NCBI GenBank assembly: GCA_026707405.1
Contig: JAPOWW010000004.1
Location: 1 to 64,000, forward strand
Direction of reading: 5' to 3'
DNA from: Chloroflexota bacterium
GTDB taxonomy: Bacteria; Chloroflexota; UBA11872; VXNJ01
Length of the DNA: 64,000 bases
Shown: in pieces, positions 18,051 to 26,436 of the stretch
Position numbering within the stretch: the first letter of the stretch is position 1
How the letters are laid out: every line of letters begins with the position of its first letter
Position numbers and translations under genes: made by a program
Notes under the pieces: model-generated
What the model was told of the DNA's origin: nothing
The model's database searches: none
Seen by the model: the letters and a program-made list of their open reading frames with translations, nothing else

Positions 18051-20174
18051 CTATTCCGACGGGCTGGCGGTCCTAGCCTCGCCGAGCATTCGGATGATGT
18101 CGGCCTCAATCTCACGGATGTCGGCTTCGATCTCGTCGAGCGGGCGGGGCGGGGTGTAGCGGTAGAAGTGGCGGTTGAAGTTGACCTCGTAGCCGACGAT
18201 ACCGACCTGGCCGTCCCTGGTGTCGCGCCTGGACTCGTCGATCCAAGCGTCCGGGACGTGAGGCAGCACCTCGCGCTCGAAGAACGCGTCGACGCTCTGG
18301 TCGAGCGGGACGCGCTCGGTATCGCGCAGCTCAGGGTCGGGCTCGCGACTGCCGTTGGGACGGAAGCAGACCTCGGCGGTTTCGTCGCGCTCGGAGAGGG
18401 CGTCGAGGACCGCCTTCCTGGCTGGGGCGGGCAGCTTGACGCCAGCCTCTTTGGCGGCGGCGGCGAGGATGTTCTGGAAGATCGCGCGGTCGGTCACCGT
18501 GTCATTTGGCAAGGCGTTGACGAGGTCTCGGAGTCTCTCCTGCAACTGGAGGCCCTGGGCCTCTTCCTGGGCCGCTGCGTAACCGCGCTTCCTGGACCTG
18601 GCGAGCGCCTGGAAGCCTCTCTGTTCGTCTAGCTGCGCGGCGCGCTCCGGGCTTGCCCGGAAGTTGAGTCGAAGCGGCCGTTCGACGGTGATCTTGCGGA
18701 ATCCGAACCGGCTTGTGGGAAAGATGCGGCTGACGACGGTGTCTTCCTTTCGACCGTCCATCTCGACGGTGCGGGTGTCGCCATCCCGATAATCGGCCAG
18801 CAGCTTCAGGATGTCGTCGGCCTTGTGGGGCGGTATCTGGCGGCGCTTGTCTCCCAGACTCCGGGGCATGGGCGACCAGAAGGACGAGGCGTCGATCAAC
18901 TGCACCTTGCCGCTACGTTCCGGGTCCTTGCGGTTGGTGAGCAGCCAGACGTAGGTGGCGATTCCGGTGTTGTAGAAAAGCTGCTCCGGGAGCGCGATGA
19001 GAGCCTCCAGCAGGTCGTTCTCGAAGATAAACCGACGTATCTCGCTCTCGCCGCTGCCGGCGTCGCCGGTGAAGAGGGGCGAGCCGTTCATGATGATGGC
19101 GATGCGCGAGCCGCCTTGCGACGGGGTTTTGGCGCGCGCCAGCATGTGCAGCAGGAACAGGAGCTGGCCGTCGCTGATGCGAGGGAGCCCCGGAGCGAAC
19201 CGCCCCGCGGCGCCAAGCTCGTGCTCGGCGCGGACCGAGTTTACGTCCCGCTTCCAGTCCTTACCGTAAGGTGGATTGGCGATCAGATAGTCGAAAGTCT
19301 GGCCGGCGTGGCGGTCATTGGAGAGAGTCGATCCGAAGCTGATGTTGTCGGCGTCGCGACCGGTGGGGTCTTTCATGAACAGGTCCGACTTGGAGACCGC
19401 CCACGTTTCGGGATTGACTTCCTGGCCGTAGAGGTGGATCTCAGCCGCCGCATTCACGGGACCGTGCAGGATGCTGCCGTTCTCGCGACGACCGAAGTTA
19501 ATGTGTTCCTTGGCGATGGTGAGCATTCCGCCGGAACCACAGCAGGGATCGTAGACGGTGCGGACGGCGCCTCTATCGCCAATGTGTTCCTCATCGCCGG
19601 AGAGCATGAGGTCAACCATCAGGTGAACAACGTCGCGGGGCGTGAAGTGCTCGCCGGGGTTTTCGTTCAGCGCTTCATTGAACCTGCGGATGAGCTCCTC
19701 GAAGATCGTGCCCATGGTCGAGTTGTCGACTTTGTCGGGGTGCAGGTCCACGCTCTTGAACCGTTCGAGCACCTGAAAGAGCAGGCCCGATTCGTCGAGC
19801 CTGCTAATGGTGTTGTCGAAGTCGAATCTCTCCAGCACCTCGCGCATGTTGGTGCTGAAGCCAGCGATGTAGTTGCGGAGGTTCGGGGCTACGTTAGGAG
19901 CATCGTCCACGAGTCGCTGGAAGTCGTATTGGGAGGTGTTATAGAACTCAAACCCCGAAGCCACGCAGAGTTGACTGCTGAGGTCTTGAAGGCCGCGGTC
20001 TCGCAGTTCCGCCTGCCGCTCGAGCACATTCTGCTTGGTGGGGGCCAGCACGCAGTCGAGGCGGCGCAACACGGTAAGCGGGAGGATAACGTCCTGGTAT
20101 TTGCCTCGCTTGAAGGTGTCGCGAATGAGGTCAGCGACGCCCCAGATGAAGCTGACGATCTGGGTGTAGGTCAT
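18051..20174 (-). CDS. hsdM: type I restriction-modification DNA methyltransferase subunit (HsdM)
   Basis: N-terminal MTYTQIVSFIWGVADLIRDTFKRGKYQDVILPLTVLRRLDCVL; GEHFTPRDVVHLMVDL; YDPCCGSGGML; LIANPPYGKDW. Confidence 0.96.
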   Translation of the reverse strand: MTYTQIVSFIWGVADLIRDTFKRGKYQDVILPLTVLRRLDCVLAPTKQNVLERQAELRDRGLQDLSSQLCVASGFEFYNTSQYDFQRLVDDAPNVAPNLRNYIAGFSTNMREVLERFDFDNTISRLDESGLLFQVLERFKSVDLHPDKVDNSTMGTIFEELIRRFNEALNENPGEHFTPRDVVHLMVDLMLSGDEEHIGDRGAVRTVYDPCCGSGGMLTIAKEHINFGRRENGSILHGPVNAAAEIHLYGQEVNPETWAVSKSDLFMKDPTGRDADNISFGSTLSNDRHAGQTFDYLIANPPYGKDWKRDVNSVRAEHELGAAGRFAPGLPRISDGQLLFLLHMLARAKTPSQGGSRIAIIMNGSPLFTGDAGSGESEIRRFIFENDLLEALIALPEQLFYNTGIATYVWLLTNRKDPERSGKVQLIDASSFWSPMPRSLGDKRRQIPPHKADDILKLLADYRDGDTRTVEMDGRKEDTVVSRIFPTSRFGFRKITVERPLRLNFRASPERAAQLDEQRGFQALARSRKRGYAAAQEEAQGLQLQERLRDLVNALPNDTVTDRAIFQNILAAAAKEAGVKLPAPARKAVLDALSERDETAEVCFRPNGSREPDPELRDTERVPLDQSVDAFFEREVLPHVPDAWIDESRRDTRDGQVGIVGYEVNFNRHFYRYTPPRPLDEIEADIREIEADIIRMLGEARTASPSE

Positions 20175-20304
20175 CTTTCTAGCGTACCGGTCTCAGGTTT
20201 CAGTCTCCGCCTTCGCTCGGAATTTCGTCGAAGTCAGTTCCACTATCCAGTTTACGTTTTCGTCGGCGCGGTGGGGCTGTCGATGGTCTTTTGCATAGAC
20301 GGTG

Positions 20305-21195
20305 TTAGAAGTTGGGGATGGGTTCGGTTTTGCCTGATTTGAGCGATGCGTTCATTGCTTCGACGAGGGCGATCGATTCGATGAAGACCTGGTGTTCCAG
20401 TGGCTCGCTTCTGGACCGCGCCATTTCGACTGCGATTGTGAGTCCGTCGGGATAGAGCCTGGCCGCGTCGGGCACCACGGAGTGGTGTCCGTTCGGGCCG
20501 TAGAGCGATACGTGGAACACGTAGGAAGCATTGCCGAGCACGTTGACGGTGGCGGATCGGTCGTCGGGCCAGGTGACGGTGGCTGATGTATTGCCGCCGT
20601 GGGACGAGCACCGTACGCGCTCCGCTCCCGGTCCCATGAATTCGAGCGCCAGCTCGGCGGCGTGGATTCCATAGAAGATGAGGCCGCCGTACTCGTTTTC
20701 GAGCTGTCCCGGCCCGGTGAACTCGCCAAACGTGAATCCCCCTAGCGAGTGCAGCTGGTCGTTCTTGATTTGCTGAACCGACGCGGCGGTCCGGTACGTG
20801 GAAAACGATGTCATCGGCGCTTCGTGTTTGCGGGCAAGCTCGGAGATGGCGAGGGCGTCGTCCAGCGAGTTGGCCAGAGGCTTGTCGACAAAGGTCGCGA
20901 CACCGGCCTCGAGAAACGGACGGGCCAGCTCGAGGTGCAGCGCGCCGTCGCGGGACATCACGACCGCGAGATCGATTTGACCGATCAAGTCTTCCTTTCG
21001 GTCAGCCACAAGCTCAATGCCGAATGTTTCGGAGAGGCTGCGGTTCCGATCCGCGTCCTCGCCCCAGAGACCCACGACCCGAGCGGCCTGAACCCGATGT
21101 CCGTGTGCGTTCCCACCTGGAAGATTGCAAAGCTCGGAGAATCGGTCGGCGTGTGAACTGTCCGGCCATATCAGGCCGATGCGAACCTCGTCCAT
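20305..21195 (-). CDS. Gfo/Idh/MocA family oxidoreductase
   Basis: VADRKEDLIGQIDLAVVMSRDGALHLELARPFLEAGVATFVDKPLANSLDDA (EKP-like motif). Confidence 0.8.
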   Translation of the reverse strand: MDEVRIGLIWPDSSHADRFSELCNLPGGNAHGHRVQAARVVGLWGEDADRNRSLSETFGIELVADRKEDLIGQIDLAVVMSRDGALHLELARPFLEAGVATFVDKPLANSLDDALAISELARKHEAPMTSFSTYRTAASVQQIKNDQLHSLGGFTFGEFTGPGQLENEYGGLIFYGIHAAELALEFMGPGAERVRCSSHGGNTSATVTWPDDRSATVNVLGNASYVFHVSLYGPNGHHSVVPDAARLYPDGLTIAVEMARSRSEPLEHQVFIESIALVEAMNASLKSGKTEPIPNF

Positions 21196-21555
21196 TGGTC
21201 TACCTCATGACGGGCCGATGGCGGATGCGGAGTCACAGTATCAGGTTTTGGTCGCCGCGCCGAACTGAGGTAATCCGTCTGTCGTGGTCGGATGGCAGGC
21301 GGCCTGAATGAAAGCTGACCTGGTTTTGGATAATAATCACGTGCAGTAGAGGGCCTGGCTTGGGGCTGAAGGGGGCGAGGCGATGGCGGCGCGGATCTGG
21401 GGTGATAGGTACGGGCCGCGCGGACGGCTGCCCACCGGTCGTAGAAGGCAGGCATCGCTTGCCGTTCCCGCAATGATCCCGCCGGAGTGGCACCTTGTCT
21501 CGCACAATGCGGCGTTCCGCCACAGCGACTTGACGCATTGCCGGGGAGAGTCGAG

Positions 21556-22824
21556 ATGAGCACAGAAGCAGTTCGGCAACCGGCTGACAACAGGACCGTC
21601 AGCCCGTGGTTTCTGGCGCGGATCAGTCTGTTCTGGGTCGGTCTCTCCACGATGTGGGGCGGCCTCAATATCGTCTATTTCCCCGACAGAGTGGAGTCGC
21701 TGGTCGGGACGGAGAACAAGGGGACGTTCCTCGGACTTCTCCTGTTCAGCGGGTTGCTGGTGGCGGTGGTCGTGCAGCCGCTGATGGGCGCGGTGAGCGA
21801 CCGCTCGACCTTCCGGATTGGACGACGGCGGCCGTACATGGTCGTCGGCTCGCTGTTGAGCGCGGCGTTCCTGCTGTTGATCGGGGCGGCGGGGACGTTT
21901 CCGCTTCTCTTCGCCGCGTTCATTATGTTGCAGATTTCGGCCAACAGCGCTCACGGGCCGTACCAGGGTGTGATACCCGATCTGGTTCCGCTGAGACAGC
22001 GTGGACGCGCTTCGGGCTTTTTCGGCCTGGGCAACCTGGTAGGGACCGTTATCGGGGCGCTGGTGGGAGGTTACTTTCTCGATAGCGGGCAGCCCGAGGT
22101 CTATCTGATTGTCGCGGCTGTCGTCCTTACCGCGGTTGCAATAGTTTCGGCACTGAGCACGCCGGAAGGGCCGCCGCCTCCGGTCGAAGACCGCCGGGCC
22201 GTTGCGGACGAGTTGAGGACGCGGGTGGGCGAGCTAAGGTCGCGGCCGGGATTCGCGTGGCTGATGCTCTCGCGGCTCTTCTTCTTCATGGGGCTGCTGG
22301 CGGCGGACAACATCCTACTGTTCACGGTGCGGGAGCGCCTGGGAATGGAGCAGGCCGGCGGGCCGACGTCAATGGCTCTGGGCGTGCTTCTGATCATCGC
22401 GGCCATCACTTCTGTCCCGGCCGGCTGGCTGTCGGATCGGTTTGGGCGCCGCAGACTTGTGTTCATCGCGTGCGGATTTGGGGTTCTGGCGTCGGTGATC
22501 CTGATGTTTAGTTTCAGCTACCCGCAGCTCGTGGCGGCGATGGCCATCATGGGACTGGCGGTCGGCATTTTCACCGCAGCCGACTGGGCGCTGGCGATAG
22601 ACCTGATACCTGATGCGCGGGCGCCGGGCCTCTACATGGGGCTGACGAATCTAGCCACAGCAGGCGGCGACGCAGTGTCGACGCTGACGGCAGGCGTACT
22701 GCTCGACGCGTTCAACCGGGCCCAGCCGCTGCTCGGATACACCGCCGTGTTTGGGATCATGGCCGTCTATTTCACGATTAGCGGGCTGGTGATACTGCGC
22801 GTTCCGCCGGACGCTCGTATGTGA
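21556..22824 (+). CDS. MFS transporter
   Basis: 12-TM-type protein with GAVSDRSTFRIGRRRPYMVVG and GWLSDRFGRRRLVF; start refined to MSTEAVRQ with GGGGAGAG upstream. Confidence 0.88.
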   Translation: MSTEAVRQPADNRTVSPWFLARISLFWVGLSTMWGGLNIVYFPDRVESLVGTENKGTFLGLLLFSGLLVAVVVQPLMGAVSDRSTFRIGRRRPYMVVGSLLSAAFLLLIGAAGTFPLLFAAFIMLQISANSAHGPYQGVIPDLVPLRQRGRASGFFGLGNLVGTVIGALVGGYFLDSGQPEVYLIVAAVVLTAVAIVSALSTPEGPPPPVEDRRAVADELRTRVGELRSRPGFAWLMLSRLFFFMGLLAADNILLFTVRERLGMEQAGGPTSMALGVLLIIAAITSVPAGWLSDRFGRRRLVFIACGFGVLASVILMFSFSYPQLVAAMAIMGLAVGIFTAADWALAIDLIPDARAPGLYMGLTNLATAGGDAVSTLTAGVLLDAFNRAQPLLGYTAVFGIMAVYFTISGLVILRVPPDARM

Positions 22825-22895
22825 AATCGGGCGGACGAGCTGATTTCCGGCTCGCCGCTGCCGAGTATCGTCGATCAGCCGGACTCGGGCGGATT

Positions 22896-23135
22896 TCAGG
22901 TCCCTTCCAGGTAGGCCAGGGCCTTGGCGTAGCTGTGCTGCTTGACATAATGTCTGAGCGACCGCTCGGTTGGCGGCAGGGCAGCTCCGAGCGCGTCTAT
23001 CCGCTCGATGAGCTCCCGGAAGCGGGACTTGCGATCTTCCGCCCCGGGACCGGCGGCGCGTTCAATTAACTGCATCAGCTCGCGCAGAGCCTCGGTCAAT
23101 TCATGCAGGGAGTTGGAGTTTTGGGATTGGGGCAT
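22896..23135 (-). CDS. small hypothetical protein (79 aa, helical)
   Basis: Intergenic ORF with charged helical composition and no overlapping strong gene. Confidence 0.4.
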   Translation of the reverse strand: MPQSQNSNSLHELTEALRELMQLIERAAGPGAEDRKSRFRELIERIDALGAALPPTERSLRHYVKQHSYAKALAYLEGT

Positions 23136-23295
23136 TTTCGAGTTTTGAGGCTTGCGGGATCAATCAATGGTAGCGGAGGTTTGCCTTGTTTGCGCCTTTG
23201 CTGATGGTGGAAGGCGCGGACCGTTGAATGGTTGTAGGGCTGGTCTGGTCGAGGCGCTTAGCAATTCGGGCTGCTAGCGAGTAGCGGGGGGGAGG

Positions 23296-24483
23296 CTATC
23301 GCCACTCGTCGCCGGGCATCATGCGTAACATGAACTCGTCGAACATAGGAACCGTAAATGCGGTGTCGCCGTGTCCCGGACTCCATATCGTGCCCTTGCC
23401 GATCAACTGGCTGCGAGTGGGCGCCAGGGAGGAGACGGGACGGTTCAAGACGCTTGCAATGTCACCGGAACGATGAGGCCCCGCGCCGAGTTCGGCCATG
23501 GCTCGCACGTATTTCTTTTCCGCGGGAGTGAGTCGATCGAACCTGACCAGGAAGAAGCTCTGATCGAGAGCGGCTATCGCCTGGTCGGAGGCGACTTTCA
23601 CGTCGGAATCCGTGATCGGGGACTGTTCCGCGACATCCCATGAGTGCTTTCCCCACTCCTGCAGAAAGTACGGATAGCATTGAGTTTCGGAAATGATCGC
23701 ATCTAGCGCCGAAGACTGTATCTGCACTCCCTCGCCGTTGGCGGGCTTTGCAATAGCGAGCTTGGCGTCGTCGGGGGAGAGCGCTCCAATTTCCGGGAAA
23801 TCGAAGAGTCTTTCGGCGTAGGACTTTGCTCTTCCCATCCGGCCTCGCACTTGCGGCAGGCCCGCCCCGATCATGATCACCGGAAGCTGCCGCTGGGAGG
23901 TCCGATGGAGCGCCATGATCAAGGCTGCCAACTGATCCTCTTTTGCATACTGGATCTCGTCCAGGAACAGCGCCACGCAGCTTCCGCCGGCCTGGGCGGC
24001 TTGACCGACGGCTTGCAATAGGTCCTGCAAGTCAGTTTCCAAGTCTCCACTGTCCGCCAAGCCGGGTTCCGAGTCGAAGTCCAGGCCGACCTCGATGTCG
24101 TGATATTTGACTTTCAGTGCTCCAACAAAGCCTTTGAGTGCTCTGTGTCCGCGTTGCACCAGTGCCTTGGCGGCTTCGATTCTTGAGAGTTTGAGTAGTG
24201 CAAGGCGCAATTGAGGCGCCAGTATCGCGGGCAACGAACGGTCCTCGGACGCCTCGATTTGCAGCGCGCATATCCCGCTTGCTTCAGCGTCTGTCCGAAT
24301 TTGGTCCAGGAGCACCGTCTTGCCGACGCCTCGCAGACCAACCATGATCAGGCTCTTGCTGGAACGGGCTAGAGCGGTACGCGCCAACGCGATACGCGCG
24401 TTCTCGCGGATGTCGTCCCGGCCAGCCAGTTCTGGGGGCGGCGTGCCCGCTCCAGGTGCGTAAGGGTTGCGAATCGGGTCCAT
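23296..24483 (-). CDS. AAA ATPase (ORC/archaeal-type ATP-binding protein with C-terminal winged helix)
   Basis: MDPIRNPYAPGAGTPPPELAGRDDIRENARIA..., VGLRGVGKTVLLDQI (Walker A), CVALFLDEIQYA (Walker B). Confidence 0.85.
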   Translation of the reverse strand: MDPIRNPYAPGAGTPPPELAGRDDIRENARIALARTALARSSKSLIMVGLRGVGKTVLLDQIRTDAEASGICALQIEASEDRSLPAILAPQLRLALLKLSRIEAAKALVQRGHRALKGFVGALKVKYHDIEVGLDFDSEPGLADSGDLETDLQDLLQAVGQAAQAGGSCVALFLDEIQYAKEDQLAALIMALHRTSQRQLPVIMIGAGLPQVRGRMGRAKSYAERLFDFPEIGALSPDDAKLAIAKPANGEGVQIQSSALDAIISETQCYPYFLQEWGKHSWDVAEQSPITDSDVKVASDQAIAALDQSFFLVRFDRLTPAEKKYVRAMAELGAGPHRSGDIASVLNRPVSSLAPTRSQLIGKGTIWSPGHGDTAFTVPMFDEFMLRMMPGDEWR

Positions 24484-24503
24484 AGGACTATTTTATAGGG
24501 AAA

Positions 24504-24538
24504 TTAGCGAGGTTATAGAAAATCGATAATATCGCTAA
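24504..24538. promoter_or_regulatory. inverted repeat TTAGCGA-N21-TCGCTAA upstream of the AAA ATPase gene
   Basis: Perfect 7-bp arms in an AT-rich upstream region with TATA-like hexamers. Confidence 0.4.
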
Positions 24539-24718
24539 CTTTCGTATAACTGACTGACGGCGTACTGTCTGGGCGAGGGGGCGCTTGTGGGCTTGTTTCC
24601 AATGTCGGAAAAACGTCGTGTAAATCGCCTGCGGCTGCCCAAGGTGGGAGCGGAAAGGCGTGTTAGAATCTGCTTTCGGTAAACTGCCGATTTCCCCATA
24701 GGAACTCGCTGCACAGTC

Positions 24719-24916
24719 ATGCCAAAGATGAAAACGCACAAGGCGACCGCCAAGCGCATACGCGTCACCCGGCGCGGCAAGCTGATTCATGCAAAGGGAT
24801 CGGCGGGTCACTTGAAGACGAAGAAGCGGCGACACACGCGGAAGGCGTCGACCAAGCGATTCACTCTATCGCCTGCCTTTGCAAAGCGGGTGCGGGTTCT
24901 GCTGCGCGGCGGCTAG
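24719..24916 (+). CDS. rpmI: 50S ribosomal protein L35
   Basis: MPKMKTHKATAKRIRVTRRGKLIHAKGSAGHLKTKKRRHTRK. Confidence 0.95.
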   Translation: MPKMKTHKATAKRIRVTRRGKLIHAKGSAGHLKTKKRRHTRKASTKRFTLSPAFAKRVRVLLRGG

Positions 24917-24934
24917 GGGAGGCGGAGTCTCAGG

Positions 24935-25291
24935 ATGGCGCGGGTCAAGTCTTCGGTAGCGTCGCGCAGGCGGCGCAAGAAGGTATTGAAAGCCGCCGCG
25001 GGGCGCAAAGGAGCCAAGAGCAGGCTCTACAAGGCGGCTCATGAAGCGCAGCTGCACGCGCTGGACTACGCTTATCGCGGTCGCAGGCTTCGGAAGCGGC
25101 AGATGCGGCGGCTGTGGATCATGCGCATCAATGCCGCGGCTCGTCAGCGCGGCCTGACTTACGGTCAGCTAATGTCCGGTCTGCGCAAGGCTAACGTCGA
25201 AGTGGACCGTAAGATGCTTGCCGAGCTAGCTGTAAATAACGCGGAAGCGTTCGGCAAGCTGGCGGACGTCGCCAGGGCCGCTGCCGCCTAA
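24935..25291 (+). CDS. rplT: 50S ribosomal protein L20
   Basis: MARVKSSVASRRRRKKVLKAAAGRKGAKSRLYKAAHEA...YRGRRLRKRQMRRLWIMRINAAAR. Confidence 0.97.
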   Translation: MARVKSSVASRRRRKKVLKAAAGRKGAKSRLYKAAHEAQLHALDYAYRGRRLRKRQMRRLWIMRINAAARQRGLTYGQLMSGLRKANVEVDRKMLAELAVNNAEAFGKLADVARAAAA

Positions 25292-25362
25292 ACGCGACAC
25301 CCGCGCTTGCTCCGAATACTCGAACCACGCACTATAGCTAAGCTTTAGACTGATCCTGACAT

Positions 25363-26424
25363 TTGCGGGCTAGCAGCATTTCAACGGAGGACCTTCCTCT
25401 GCAAGACGAGATTGACGCGGTAGTCACAACAGCCCTCGATCAACTCAAAGACGTCCAATTGGACGCCCTTGACGACTGGCGCCGGAGCTACCTGGGTCGC
25501 GGGGGCCGCTTGAACGCACTGCTGAGATCGATAGGGTCGCTTCCGGCAGCCGAAAGGCCGCGGGCGGGCCAGGCTGCCAACGCTGCTCGGAAGAAGCTTG
25601 GGACCGCGCTGAAGCAGCGGGAAGCGGCGCTGTCGGCGGAGGGCGAAGGCGATGTCGAACAGATCGACGTAACCATTCCCGGCTACCGCACGAACGTGGG
25701 CGGGCTGCATCCGATAACGCGGACGTTAAGGGACATTGCGAGGGCGTTCGCGCCGCTGGGCTTTCGGGTGGTGGATACGCCTGAAGTGGAGTGGGACGAA
25801 TATAACTTCGAGAAGCTGAACATTCCTCCCGATCATCCCGCGCGGGACATGTGGGACACTTTTTTTGTCAAGAACGAGGCGCGCCCGGGCGCGATGCTGC
25901 TGCGCACGCACACGTCCCCCGCTCAGATTCGCGTTATGGAGCAGATACGTCCGCCGGTACGGGTGCTCGCAATGGGCCGGTGCTACCGGTATGAGGACGT
26001 GGACGCGACCCACGAGTCGATCTTCTATCAGATAGAAGGTCTGGCGATCGATTCGGGGATTACTATGTCCGACCTGCGGGGTGTGCTGGAATACTTCGCG
26101 CGAACGATGTTCGGCCGCGACAGGAAGATCAGAATACGCGGCAGCTTCTTTCCTTTCACCGAGCCGAGCTGCGAGGCCGAGATGTCGTGTCACGTTTGCG
26201 GCGGCGAGGGGTGCCGCGTGTGCAGCGGCACGGGCTGGATCGAGATTCTTGGCGCCGGGATGGTGCACCCCGACGTTTTGCGGGGCGTCGGCTACGATCC
26301 CGACAGGTACTCGGGATTTGCATTTGGCATGGGCGCCGAGCGGATTGCGATGTTGCGATACGGCATAGACGACATTCGCAACTTCTACCGAAACGACCTT
26401 CGTTTTCTGCGCCAGTTCAACTGA
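25363..26424 (+). CDS. pheS: phenylalanine--tRNA ligase alpha subunit
   Basis: YLGRGGRLNALL, HPITRTLRDIARAFAPLGFRV, LRTHTSPAQIRVM, FAFGMGAERIAMLRYGIDDIRNFYRNDLRFLRQF. Confidence 0.96.
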   Translation: MRASSISTEDLPLQDEIDAVVTTALDQLKDVQLDALDDWRRSYLGRGGRLNALLRSIGSLPAAERPRAGQAANAARKKLGTALKQREAALSAEGEGDVEQIDVTIPGYRTNVGGLHPITRTLRDIARAFAPLGFRVVDTPEVEWDEYNFEKLNIPPDHPARDMWDTFFVKNEARPGAMLLRTHTSPAQIRVMEQIRPPVRVLAMGRCYRYEDVDATHESIFYQIEGLAIDSGITMSDLRGVLEYFARTMFGRDRKIRIRGSFFPFTEPSCEAEMSCHVCGGEGCRVCSGTGWIEILGAGMVHPDVLRGVGYDPDRYSGFAFGMGAERIAMLRYGIDDIRNFYRNDLRFLRQFN

Positions 26425-26436
26425 CAGGGCCGCCTC

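Noticed and set aside
18825-20342. 505-aa plus-strand ORF
   Set aside because: Antisense shadow of hsdM; no recognisable domain.
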